This document shows positions 31,497-39,951 of a stretch of 64,000 nt of DNA, piece after piece. A program made the translations under genes and the position numbers. Numbering within the stretch: position 1 is the first letter of the stretch; every line of letters begins with the position of its first letter. The stretch is from assembly GCA_002722885.1 (NCBI GenBank), contig PBNE01000002.1:310001-374000 (forward strand), in the 5' to 3' direction. The notes below the pieces were generated by a model that was not told where the DNA came from, ran no database searches, and worked only from the letters and a program-made list of their open reading frames with translations. Source of the DNA: Rhodospirillaceae bacterium (GTDB lineage: Bacteria > Pseudomonadota > Alphaproteobacteria > SP197).

Positions 31497-32906
31497 TCAG
31501 GGTGCGACAAGCATGGAAACGGCCGGTGTGTCGAACGCGGTCGGAGCGGGATCAACGACGATGACTCCGTTTGCCGAGATCTCCATCACGGCCAGACCCC
31601 GTTCAGGCTTGCCGTCGTCTTCAAAGCGGAAGAGCCCGTCAACACCGACGAAGCCGCGCCAGTCGGTGATGGCGCGTTCGCTGAAATCCCCACCGCTTCC
31701 CGTACTGGTGAGCGCCGCAGCGAGCGCCATAGCGTCATAGGCGAGCGTCGCAAGGCGGATGGGTTCGCTGTCATAGGCGCCGACAAACCGATCGGCAAAC
31801 CAGTCACGGCTGGTGTCCGGTGTCGAGGTGAACCAGGCGCCATTCATGACGGGTTCCCGGATCAGCGTCGGATCATTCCAGCTTGCCAAGCCCAACAGAC
31901 GCGTCTGTGCCGGATTGACGTCGTAGTAGCCGAGGTAGCCGGCGAGTTGGCGCAACAGCGTGCCGGACTCAGGAACCAGAAGAGCATCGAAAGCACGGAC
32001 GCCAACCGCTTCGGTGTCTTCGAGCCGTTCGATCGCCGCGAGTGAAATCTCGTCGCCACGCTGGCGGAGCTCAGCGATCTGGGCCTCGAGATCGGCCTGC
32101 CTCGTGGGATAGGCGGTGAGTTCCTGCACGGCGTCGGCGATGTCGAGCCCGTCGGGATTGTAGAAGGCATGGGCGGTGACCTGGCCGCCGTATCGCGCGA
32201 CCGCCTCTTCCATGGCCACCGCCATCCGCTGGCCATAGATCGACTGCGGTGCCAAAACGGCAAAACGCAGGTGACCCTGGTTCGCGGCATGGGCGACGAC
32301 GCGATGGATCTGATCTTCCGGCGCAAGGCCGAGGACATAGACGCCCTGCTGCGCCACCGTGAGGTCGGACGACAGCGCGATCATGTTGATCCCGGCCTGC
32401 TGCGCGATCGGCGCGGCGGCACGCACGCCATGGGCAAAGAGTGGGCCGACAACAAGATCGGGTTCGGCCGCGAGGACCTGGTGAATCGCCTGGGCCGCGC
32501 CATCGGCCGTGCCTTGGGTGTCAGCGACGACCAGTTCCATCTTGTCGCTGCCGATATCGAAAATTGCCAATGTCGCGGCATCGAGCAGATCGTGGCCCAG
32601 ACCGGCGCGGGCGCCGGAGAGCGGCAGGAGCAGTGCGACACGCTTGGCCAACGGCGCACCGACACCATAGGCAGGTTCATCGAGACCAGTGATCGGATCG
32701 ATCACGATGCTGTCGGGGTCCTCGGTAAAGGCCGGTTCGATGGTCTCGTCCGCGGCGACGACGAGTGTCTCACCTCCATCGCCTTCAGCCGCTGCCTCGT
32801 CGGTGTTCTGCTGCGTGGTCTTGCATGCCGACAGGCTGAGCGCCGCAACAAGGATGACAAGGCTGAGAGGTCCCATGAAAACGGAACGGACGTCGATCGG
32901 ACGCAT
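31497..32906 (-). CDS. Penicillin-binding-protein activator lipoprotein, LppC/LpoA-like
   Basis: This 469-residue lipoprotein has a signal peptide ending in the lipobox LSAC (Cys28), then an acidic low-complexity stretch. A periplasmic-binding-protein-like domain follows (VALLLPLSGARAGLGHDLLDAA; DLVVGPLFAHGVRAAAP). The family includes LpoA, which stimulates PBP1A from the outer membrane; alphaproteobacterial members usually lack the LpoA TPR domain, as here. I chose the ATG at 32906 as it gives a proper signal peptide. It is divergent from yraN, a widely conserved neighbourhood. A class A PBP lies 6 kb away. Confidence 0.85.
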   Translation of the reverse strand: MRPIDVRSVFMGPLSLVILVAALSLSACKTTQQNTDEAAAEGDGGETLVVAADETIEPAFTEDPDSIVIDPITGLDEPAYGVGAPLAKRVALLLPLSGARAGLGHDLLDAATLAIFDIGSDKMELVVADTQGTADGAAQAIHQVLAAEPDLVVGPLFAHGVRAAAPIAQQAGINMIALSSDLTVAQQGVYVLGLAPEDQIHRVVAHAANQGHLRFAVLAPQSIYGQRMAVAMEEAVARYGGQVTAHAFYNPDGLDIADAVQELTAYPTRQADLEAQIAELRQRGDEISLAAIERLEDTEAVGVRAFDALLVPESGTLLRQLAGYLGYYDVNPAQTRLLGLASWNDPTLIREPVMNGAWFTSTPDTSRDWFADRFVGAYDSEPIRLATLAYDAMALAAALTSTGSGGDFSERAITDWRGFVGVDGLFRFEDDGKPERGLAVMEISANGVIVVDPAPTAFDTPAVSMLVAP

Positions 32907-32982
32907 GGCGTGTTCTTCTCCGCGTGGCCGCGTTGTCTGATTGCTCTTATGATCGGAGAAGTTGGCAGAATTGAGAAGCATT

Positions 32983-33384
32983 ATGGCCATGGATGAACGT
33001 CAAAAGGCCGAACTGTGGGGCCGCCGCGCCGAGGGTCTGGCGCTTTTTGCCATGCGGCTCATGGGTTACCGCCTTCTGGAGCGCCGCTACCGGACCCCGG
33101 TCGGAGAGATCGACCTCGTCATGCGCCGGGGCAGGATTGTCGTGGCCTTGGAGGTCAAGGCACGCCGGACCAGAACGGACCGACCGGTCACAGACAAACA
33201 GTGGCGCCGAATCAGCGAGGCGCTGGAAAGCTATATCTCGCGCCATCCCAAGCTTGCCAGCCTCGACCGCCGTTATGACCTGATTGAGGTGACGGAGGAT
33301 CAGTGGCCACGTCAGACACAGGATGCCTGGAGGCCGTTAACGTCGGGTTTTGCCGTACCGGGACGTGAAACCGGCTCGACTTGA
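32983..33384 (+). CDS. yraN: YraN family (UPF0102) nuclease-fold protein
   Basis: This 133-residue protein has the restriction-endonuclease-like fold of the YraN family. Visible are GRRAEGLALFAMRLMGYRLLERRYR and the core motif GEIDLVMRRGRIVVALEVKAR with the acidic and lysine positions of the PD-(D/E)xK type. Its function is not firmly known. The ATG at 32983 (or 32989) is better than the upstream TTG at 32962. The usual neighbour rsmI is missing. It is divergent from lppC and is followed by the BON lipoprotein. Confidence 0.9.
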   Translation: MAMDERQKAELWGRRAEGLALFAMRLMGYRLLERRYRTPVGEIDLVMRRGRIVVALEVKARRTRTDRPVTDKQWRRISEALESYISRHPKLASLDRRYDLIEVTEDQWPRQTQDAWRPLTSGFAVPGRETGST

Positions 33385-33470
33385 CCACAAATCTGCCGCT
33401 TTTCTTGTATCCAATAACCAGCAGGCTCCAATATATAGATATAGACATCCTCATGTCCGGAGACCGATGC

Positions 33471-34055
33471 ATGACCTCCCGATTCTTCGCTGTCATCGCC
33501 CTCGCCGTTGCTGCCGCGTCCTCGCTGAGCGGCTGCGTGAGCCTTGCCGTGGGGGCCGTAGCGAGCGGCGCCATCGCCGTTGCCGAGGAACGAACCCTGG
33601 GCGAACAGGTCGACGACCTGACTATCAAGCTGGAGATCAGCGAAGCGCTGTTTTCCTACAGCGAGCGCCTGTTCCAAGACGTTTCGATCGACGTGACCGA
33701 GGGCCGGGTCCTGCTCACCGGCAAGGTGCCGAGCCCTGACGACCGGGTCGACGCCGTGCGGATCGCCTGGCAGGCCGAAAGCGTGCAGGAGATCATCAAC
33801 GAACTGCAGGTAACCGACACCGGCGGCATCGAGAGTTATCTGACCGACGTACGTATCTCCAACGAACTGCGTGCGGATCTGCTGTTCGACAGCGAGATCA
33901 ACTCGATCAACTTCAACGTCGAGACCGTGGGTGGGATCGTCTATCTGACCGGAATCGCCCAGGATCAGGCCGAGCTCGAGCGTGTCGTCGACCATGCGCG
34001 GACAATCTCGGGCGTGAAAGAAGTCATCAGCCACGTCCGTGTGAAGGCCGCATAG
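33471..34055 (+). CDS. BON-domain outer-membrane lipoprotein (DolP/OsmY-like)
   Basis: This 194-residue lipoprotein has a signal peptide with lipobox LSGC (Cys22), followed by two BON domains (about 50-115 and 125-194). Each shows the pattern of a helix followed by V-x-L-T-G (GRVLLTGKVPS; GIVYLTGIAQD). E. coli DolP (YraP), in the same yraN neighbourhood, supports outer-membrane integrity and regulates envelope proteases. The ATG at 33471 has GGAG about 9 nt upstream. Transcribed with yraN, 86 nt upstream. Confidence 0.88.
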   Translation: MTSRFFAVIALAVAAASSLSGCVSLAVGAVASGAIAVAEERTLGEQVDDLTIKLEISEALFSYSERLFQDVSIDVTEGRVLLTGKVPSPDDRVDAVRIAWQAESVQEIINELQVTDTGGIESYLTDVRISNELRADLLFDSEINSINFNVETVGGIVYLTGIAQDQAELERVVDHARTISGVKEVISHVRVKAA

Positions 34056-34080
34056 CGGCAAGCGATCGCCTCTAGGCCGG

Positions 34081-34431
34081 TCAAGTCGCGATGACGACTA
34101 TCTCGACAAGATTGTCGCCGGCCAGCCCCGTTTCGACACAGGCGCGCTGGGGCCAGTGCGCCGGGTCATCCCCGATCCAGGCGCACCAGGCCCGGTCCAT
34201 CTCGGCCTTGTCTTGCATTCTTGTGATGTAGACCGTGGCGTTGACGAGCCGTGTCTTGTCGGTTCCGAGAGCGACCAGGATGCGATCGATATCAGCCAGC
34301 GCGTTCACGGTCTGGGTATGAATGTCGGCAACATCGTCGTCGGATGTGGCCACGGCCCAGGCGAAGCCATTGCAGGATGATCCCGCACTGCGGCCCTGGG
34401 CACCGCCCTGTACTCGTTGAATGTCGATCAT
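34081..34431 (-). CDS. RidA/YjgF/UK114 family protein
   Basis: This 116-residue protein belongs to the RidA family, whose archetype deaminates reactive enamine/imine intermediates. Visible are CNGFAWAVATSDD, VNALADIDRILVALGTDKTRLVNATVYITRM and the C-terminal CVETGLAGDNLVEIVVIA. The Arg that binds the carboxylate in true RidA (usually in R-x-x-V near the end) is replaced by a C-V-E segment, so it may belong to another Rid subgroup. The ATG at 34431 is chosen; upstream codons have no similarity. It points toward the BON lipoprotein gene. Confidence 0.83.
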   Translation of the reverse strand: MIDIQRVQGGAQGRSAGSSCNGFAWAVATSDDDVADIHTQTVNALADIDRILVALGTDKTRLVNATVYITRMQDKAEMDRAWCAWIGDDPAHWPQRACVETGLAGDNLVEIVVIAT

Positions 34432-34582
34432 GATTGTAGTCCTCCGAACCAGTGTGAACGTCTGGCGTCCGGCAAAGTATGACACGACCGCCATGACCCC
34501 GGTTCCCTGAGAGGCTCTTCTGTTTTAAGCAGGGTGTGCGGCCCGACACCGCAACTCAGTTTCCTGCACAGAGATCCCAGTC

Positions 34583-35524
34583 ATGACGTTATCCGTTGCC
34601 GTTCAGATGGACCCGGTCCACGCCATCGATATCGATGCCGACACCACCTTCGTTCTGGCTCTGGAAGCCCAGGAGCGCGGCCATACCGTGTTTTTCTACG
34701 AGCCGCGCGATCTCATCTTCCGTGACGGCAAGGTGCTGGCCTACATCCGGCCCATGTACCTGCGGCGCAAGCACGGCGATCATGTCACGCTGGGCAGCGT
34801 TGCCCTGACGGACCTCTCGGAGATGGACGTGGTGCTGATGCGCCAGGACCCGCCGTTCGACATGTCCTACATCACCGCGACCCACCTGCTTGAGAAGATT
34901 CACCCCAAGACGCTGGTGGTGAACGATCCGGCCGAGGTGCGCAACGCGCCGGAAAAGCTGTTCGTTACAGGCTTCGAGGGCCTGATGCCGCCAACGCTGA
35001 TCACCTCATCGGCCCAGGCGATCCGCGACTTTCGCGACGAACATCAGGACATTATCGTCAAACCGCTCTACGGTAATGGCGGTGCCGGCGTGTTTCACAT
35101 CACACCGGGCGACGAGAACCTCGCCTCACTGCTGGAAATGTTCGAACAGATGTTTCGCGAACCAGCGATCGTGCAGAGGTACGTTCCTGAAGTTCGTGAA
35201 GGCGACAAACGCATCATCCTGATCGACGGTAAGCCGGTGGGCGCGATCAACCGCATTCCTGCCGCCGGCGAATCCCGGTCGAACATGCATGTCGGCGGAC
35301 GCCCGGTGTCGTCGACCCTGACCAAGCGGGAACAAGAGATCTGCGCCACGATTGGGCCCGAACTTCATCGCCGCGGAATGATCCTGGTGGGCATCGACGT
35401 GATCGGAGACTGGCTGACCGAGATCAACGTGACCTCGCCGACGGGGATTCAGGAAATCAACCGCTTCGACGGTGTGAAGCTCGAGGGTCTGTTCTGGGAT
35501 GCCGTCGAAAAACGGCGGACCTAG
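34583..35524 (+). CDS. gshB: Glutathione synthetase
   Basis: This 313-residue ATP-grasp enzyme joins glycine to gamma-glutamylcysteine. Landmarks are [81 protein letters not shown], and [13 protein letters not shown] at the C-terminus. Length is normal. The yraN-BON-gshB order matches many alphaproteobacteria. RidA is inserted in the opposite direction between the BON gene and gshB. Confidence 0.97.
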   Translation: MTLSVAVQMDPVHAIDIDADTTFVLALEAQERGHTVFFYEPRDLIFRDGKVLAYIRPMYLRRKHGDHVTLGSVALTDLSEMDVVLMRQDPPFDMSYITATHLLEKIHPKTLVVNDPAEVRNAPEKLFVTGFEGLMPPTLITSSAQAIRDFRDEHQDIIVKPLYGNGGAGVFHITPGDENLASLLEMFEQMFREPAIVQRYVPEVREGDKRIILIDGKPVGAINRIPAAGESRSNMHVGGRPVSSTLTKREQEICATIGPELHRRGMILVGIDVIGDWLTEINVTSPTGIQEINRFDGVKLEGLFWDAVEKRRT

Positions 35525-35544
35525 CACCTTCGGAACGCGGCCGA

Positions 35545-35931
35545 TCAGGCGACGCTGGCGTCCTGTGCAATGATCCCGGGCAGCGCTGCGATTGCTGCCT
35601 CCAGCTCGACCAGCAGAGCTTCCACAGAGGATACAAGGCCGGCGACCTCGCCAGCGCGAGCCTCATTCTGCACCACATCGGCCAGGGCGGAGGTCCGCTT
35701 GATACCGAGATTGCCGGCGGTCGACACGAGGTTGTGAGCTTCGCGATAGAGCACATCAAAATCTCCGGCGTCGAAGGCCGCACGGATCGCGTCATGTTGC
35801 GTGCGTACGAGATCGCCGAACTCGTTAAGAAAGTCGCGTACGCTGTCGGGTCCGATCATCTCGATCAGGGCCTCAAGAACGCCGCGATCAAAACGCGGCT
35901 GTACCGTGCCTGACAAACCATGCATCGCCAT
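35545..35931 (-). CDS. Histidine-phosphotransfer (HPt) domain protein
   Basis: This 128-residue all-helical protein is a stand-alone HPt domain. The phospho-accepting histidine is H66 in REAHNLVSTAGNLGI, which matches the HPt core H-x-L-K/V-G/S pattern. These proteins shuttle phosphate between a hybrid kinase receiver and a response regulator. No kinase or receiver gene is adjacent, the nearest receiver being at 58670. It ends 20 nt from the end of gshB on the other strand and lies downstream of the ABC/CNB/methyltransferase genes, after a 72-nt gap. Confidence 0.82.
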   Translation of the reverse strand: MAMHGLSGTVQPRFDRGVLEALIEMIGPDSVRDFLNEFGDLVRTQHDAIRAAFDAGDFDVLYREAHNLVSTAGNLGIKRTSALADVVQNEARAGEVAGLVSSVEALLVELEAAIAALPGIIAQDASVA

Positions 35932-36003
35932 CAGCCCCTCCTCGCGCGCTCGGGCTTCTGCGTCAGTATCGGGCGTGATCCTAACTTGAAGACGTGACCG
36001 CTG

Positions 36004-36489
36004 TCACACCTGCTGCATGTGGTAACGACCTTGTGCCACACCATCGGGCAGGTCGAGCAGACGCCAGCCTGCATGCGGCACCGGCTGATCGCTCACAACG
36101 ACCGCACCCGGCGCCAAAAGCCCGGGCAGGACTTCGGCAAGCCATCGGCCCAGGGCGAGCGAGGGCTCTTTGTCTCCTGAGCCAATGTCGACATGGGCAA
36201 GCATCACCGTGGTCCCCAGACGAGCGGTGGCCAGAGGCAAGGTTTCGGAGAGATCGCCCAGAAACATGTGCTCATCATCGGGTATGCAGTCGGGATGGGC
36301 GGCGATCTGCCGGTCGAAGCAGTAGATCTCCCGCTCCGGCAAGATCTCACGCAGGTGGTCGTACGTCCGACCGTTGCCCAGACCGAGTTCGAGCACAGGA
36401 CCCGGATGACCGTCGATCAGCCTGGCGGCACAACCCAGACAGGCGCGCTGCGCCTCCAGGCGCCGGATGACGCTGTCGAGCCTACTCAT
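36004..36489 (-). CDS. Class I SAM-dependent methyltransferase (small)
   Basis: This 161-residue protein has a Rossmann-type SAM motif VLELGLGNGRTYDHL, an acidic post-I segment IYCFDRQ, and a later VMLAHVDIGSGDKE strand, followed by LAPGAVVVSDQP. A CxxC pair sits near the N-terminus (ACLGCAAR). The substrate is unknown. The ATG at 36489 leaves a 20-nt gap after the cyclic-nucleotide-binding gene; an upstream ATG at 36549 would overlap it. It is the last gene of the ABC-CNB-methyltransferase operon. Confidence 0.72.
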   Translation of the reverse strand: MSRLDSVIRRLEAQRACLGCAARLIDGHPGPVLELGLGNGRTYDHLREILPEREIYCFDRQIAAHPDCIPDDEHMFLGDLSETLPLATARLGTTVMLAHVDIGSGDKEPSLALGRWLAEVLPGLLAPGAVVVSDQPVPHAGWRLLDLPDGVAQGRYHMQQV

Positions 36490-36508
36490 GTCGGGACCGA
36501 ACGCGCGG

Positions 36509-36976
36509 TCAGTTGCGTGGTTCCACGGGCCGCTGTGAGACGGCTTCACGAAGTTGTGCGGTGGTACGTTCCACGCGGCTGGCCAGTTCGCGCATGATTT
36601 CGATCGACATCGAGGGGAACTGGTAAATGAGCTGGAAAAAGAGGTCCTTGGAAATCATCAGAGCTTCAAGATCGGTCTTAGCCTGCACCGTGGCGGTTCG
36701 GGGCACATCGCAGAGAATGGCTGTTTCACCAAGAAAATCGTTGGTCTTGAGCGTGGCGACCGTGACCTCGACCGCGTCGGTGTTGACCAGAACATCCGCC
36801 TCGCCGTCAATGATGATGTAGGCGGAATCGCCCTCGTCACCCTGGCGGCAAAGCACGTCACCCTGGCTGAAGGTGAGCCGTTCAGCCGTGAAGGCCAGAA
36901 GCTTCAACTTGCTGGGTTCGATCTTTGCGAACAACGGAATGTTGCGCAGAAGATCGACATCCTGTTGCAGACTCAT
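36509..36976 (-). CDS. Cyclic-nucleotide-binding domain protein
   Basis: This 155-residue protein is essentially one cNMP-binding (CAP-like) beta-barrel: PLFAKIEPSKLKLLAF, FSQGDVLCRQGDEGDSAYII and a phosphate-binding cassette FLGETAILCDVPRTATV, with the Glu and Arg that hold the cyclic phosphate. There is no helix-turn-helix, so it is not a CRP-type regulator. A C-terminal helix may contact a partner. The gene starts 25 nt after the ABC transporter stop, so the partner may be that transporter. The ATG at 36976 follows a GGGAGAGGC-type ribosome site. Confidence 0.85.
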   Translation of the reverse strand: MSLQQDVDLLRNIPLFAKIEPSKLKLLAFTAERLTFSQGDVLCRQGDEGDSAYIIIDGEADVLVNTDAVEVTVATLKTNDFLGETAILCDVPRTATVQAKTDLEALMISKDLFFQLIYQFPSMSIEIMRELASRVERTTAQLREAVSQRPVEPRN

Positions 36977-37001
36977 CGCTGCCTCTCCCTCGCCTCTCGG
37001 C

Positions 37002-39716
37002 TTATTCTGCCGCAACCAGATCGGCGAGCACCGACTGGCCGGACATCAATTCTTCGTAAGATCCTTTTCCGGCAACCTTGCCGGACGAGAGGATCACAAC
37101 CTGATCGAAGGCTTCAGCCTGGCTGGGACGGTGCATCGCCCAGACCACGGATCGGCCTTCGAACTCTTCAAGCACATTCTTCAATATGGTGGCTTGCGAC
37201 GTTCCATCCAGCGCAGCGGTCGCTTCCGACAAGACCATGATCTGCGGATGTTTCAGAACGGCGCGCGCAATGGCGGTCTTCTGCCGTTGAGCCGGGGACA
37301 GCCGGGCGCCACCGATCCCGACCTTGAAATCGAGCCCGACCTCTACAACCACCGAGCGCAGGTCCATCTCCTCGACGACCTCAGAAAGCAGGGTGCCGAT
37401 TTTCGCCTGTGCCTGCGCACGGCCGTAGGCGAGCTTGCCGAACAGGATGTTGTCCTGCAGCGAGGAGGCCGCGTTGTAGCTGTCACGGTCGAAGAACTCG
37501 ACCGAACCCTGCAGGTCCTCAGGCAGGTTTTCGGCAAAGGCACGGCGTGCTTCAAGCAGCTTCACCTGCATACGGTTGTCGATCAGACCCAGACGATGGC
37601 GGGCCGGTGCAAGCTTGAAGGGCAGGGACAGAAACAGCAGGCGTTCGGCCTGGTCGAGCTCCTCGAGCCCGTCGTGAGCGACCTTGCGCAGGATCGCCTG
37701 ATAGTCCGGCAAATCGTCGAACGAGATGAAAGAGAACTGGGCAAAGAACTCGTGATCGGGCGGCAGGTCGGCGAAGAGCTCGACCATGGTCTGGGCCACC
37801 TCATGGCCGGTCTTCAGAAACTCATCGACCAGTTCGACCTTGGCCAGCGTCTCCATGACGTACTCGTTCTCGGGCAGCCGTTCGAGGTCGAAGGCCTCGC
37901 CAACCGGCGTGCCGAACAGCAGATTCTCGCCCACCGTGGCGTTGGTGTTGTAAGCCGTGCGCTCAAAAGGCTCAACAAGGCCGTTGTAAGCGTCTTCGCG
38001 CAGCCGCGTTTCAAGCATACGGCGCGCCTCCAGAAGCCTGGCCGCGGCATCGGGGCGGGCGTCGGGATCGAGCCTGCCGCGCAATCCGAGCTGATAGACG
38101 TCGTCTTCCATGTCGGCGACACTCAGGGCATGGCGCACGGCAGTGATCAGTTCCTTGCGGGTTTCCACACCCGCCTGGCTCAGATCAACCCAGTCCGCAA
38201 AAACATCATCGGGGCTGTTGGCGGTCCGCAGCGATTCGTCAGCCTGGCTCGCCAGCGCCCGTTTCTCCGCCTCGTCGGCCGGATCGCGCGCCGCCTGCGG
38301 TGTCTGACGCAGGCCGTAGAGCAGATTCTCCATCAACGAGGCCGAAAACAGGCTGGTGGCAGGCCCGACATAACCGATGCGTCGACCCGACACACTCTCT
38401 GGCAGCGTCTCGCCCGCCACGCCGCCATACGCGAACTTGCCGGCCGAGACATCCATAAGCCGCGCGACCAGCATGGCTGCGCGATCCTTGCCGCTGATCG
38501 CGTCACCCACGATCGCAACATGCTGGTCGAGGCCCATCTCAAGATTGAAGCCGTCGATCAGGGTTTCGCCATCTTCTTCGTAGCGGACATTAGTGGCGGT
38601 GATCTGGCCTTCGAAGCGTGGCACGTCGGCCTCGCCCGCAACCATTTCGTCCTCGCGCATGCCCGCCGGTGCGAACTGTGTGACGACCTGATCGTACTTG
38701 ATCTTGGCGTCTTCCCGGATCTGGTAGTGGTTCAACAGCTCCTTCCAGGGTGGCTGGAGGTCCTTGTAGGCAGCCAGAACGGCCACCAACCCACCAAGCG
38801 AGAGCGAACCCTGGATCACAAAATAACCGCCGATGGCATAAAAAAAGAAGGGTGTGAGCTGGGCCAGGAAGTTGTTCAGGAACTTGATGAAGAACTTCTT
38901 GCGGTAGACTTGGAAGCGGATGTCGAAGATGCGACCCATGCGCGATGTGAACTCCGCGAGCTCCCAGCGCGCCATGCCGTTGGCGTGCATCTCCTCAGCG
39001 CCCTGAACCGTCTCGGCGATCCGTTCAGAGACTTTGCGGACCTCCTTGACCCGCTCCTTGCCAAGCAGGTTCACACGCCGCTGCAGCTTCGGAATGATGT
39101 AACCCTGCATCGGGTAAAGAGAGATCGACGCGAGGCCCATCCAGGGGTCCTGCATGAAGATAAAGACCAGGGCCGTGATCAGAAGGCCGCCCTGATACAT
39201 CGGCAGCGCCAGGGCATCACCGATGAAACCGCCCAGCGGCTCGACCTCCTGGGTCACCATGGGAATGAGCTCGCCCGAACTGACCCGCCGGAAATGGGGC
39301 AGGGGGAAACGCATGATCCGGCTGTAGAGCTGATAACGCAGCCTTCGGAGCATGCGTTCGCCCATCAACCCCTTGTAAACGTTGATAAAATACTTGAAGC
39401 CGCCGTTGATCAGGACAAGGCCGAGGAACATCGCGCAATAAACGGACAGGAGTGCAAGACGCTCCATCTCCGTGACTTCGAAACCCAGAACCGTGAACAC
39501 CCGGGTGTCGACCTCACCCGTCATGGCGTTGAGATCGACTCCAGGGACAGAAAGTTCCGCTTCCGACGCAGCCTCGCTCAGCACGTTGTTGACGATGAGC
39601 TTCGGCACATCGAGCGAAACGTAATAAAACGGCAACGACAGCACGGTGAAGAGCAGAATGAAAATCTGCTCCCGCTTCGAGTACCGGAAGATGAACTTGT
39701 AAACAGTACGTTCCAT
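37002..39716 (-). CDS. ABC exporter-like protein with degenerate, expanded nucleotide-binding domain
   Basis: This 904-residue protein has an N-terminal transmembrane part (about 1-340, exporter type) and a C-terminal ABC domain. The Walker A-like GDAISGKDR (about 404) has Asp in place of the Ser/Thr after GK. The signature is LSPAQRQ (about 806) instead of LSGGQ. Walker B is IMVLSEATAALD (about 826) with Ser in place of Asp, but Glu and the D-loop remain; the H-loop His is at 862. Walker A and signature lie about 400 residues apart rather than about 110. The insert holds three related motifs: ENLLYG, ENLLFG and DNILFG. Start ATG 39716 precedes the first helix. First gene of an operon. Confidence 0.85.
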   Translation of the reverse strand: MERTVYKFIFRYSKREQIFILLFTVLSLPFYYVSLDVPKLIVNNVLSEAASEAELSVPGVDLNAMTGEVDTRVFTVLGFEVTEMERLALLSVYCAMFLGLVLINGGFKYFINVYKGLMGERMLRRLRYQLYSRIMRFPLPHFRRVSSGELIPMVTQEVEPLGGFIGDALALPMYQGGLLITALVFIFMQDPWMGLASISLYPMQGYIIPKLQRRVNLLGKERVKEVRKVSERIAETVQGAEEMHANGMARWELAEFTSRMGRIFDIRFQVYRKKFFIKFLNNFLAQLTPFFFYAIGGYFVIQGSLSLGGLVAVLAAYKDLQPPWKELLNHYQIREDAKIKYDQVVTQFAPAGMREDEMVAGEADVPRFEGQITATNVRYEEDGETLIDGFNLEMGLDQHVAIVGDAISGKDRAAMLVARLMDVSAGKFAYGGVAGETLPESVSGRRIGYVGPATSLFSASLMENLLYGLRQTPQAARDPADEAEKRALASQADESLRTANSPDDVFADWVDLSQAGVETRKELITAVRHALSVADMEDDVYQLGLRGRLDPDARPDAAARLLEARRMLETRLREDAYNGLVEPFERTAYNTNATVGENLLFGTPVGEAFDLERLPENEYVMETLAKVELVDEFLKTGHEVAQTMVELFADLPPDHEFFAQFSFISFDDLPDYQAILRKVAHDGLEELDQAERLLFLSLPFKLAPARHRLGLIDNRMQVKLLEARRAFAENLPEDLQGSVEFFDRDSYNAASSLQDNILFGKLAYGRAQAQAKIGTLLSEVVEEMDLRSVVVEVGLDFKVGIGGARLSPAQRQKTAIARAVLKHPQIMVLSEATAALDGTSQATILKNVLEEFEGRSVVWAMHRPSQAEAFDQVVILSSGKVAGKGSYEELMSGQSVLADLVAAE

Positions 39717-39951
39717 GACGAACGTCAGCGCCCCCACGACCCCAGCAAACTTTAAGCATCTTTTTCCCGCAAGGGGAACGGTGCACTCCACGTCCCGGAA
39801 GCCGCCAGCCTTACGCCAGACAGGTCACGGCGTGTTGAACGTATGGTGCCGCTCCAGCATCCGTGAAATGCTCGAAAACGACAAACTTTCTCTGTTCTCG
39901 CCGTTATGCCATAGTCCCGCGCCGGTCCAGGGAGAATTGGCTGGTGCTCTC

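Noticed and set aside
32907..32982. The rsmI methyltransferase gene expected between lppC and yraN
   Set aside because: The gap is only 76 nt, so rsmI is absent from this position; it may be elsewhere in the genome.
36873..39755. A 960-codon open frame on the + strand opposite the ABC transporter
   Set aside because: It has no recognisable domain, while the opposite strand encodes clear membrane helices and ABC motifs. Long antisense frames are expected in GC-rich DNA.
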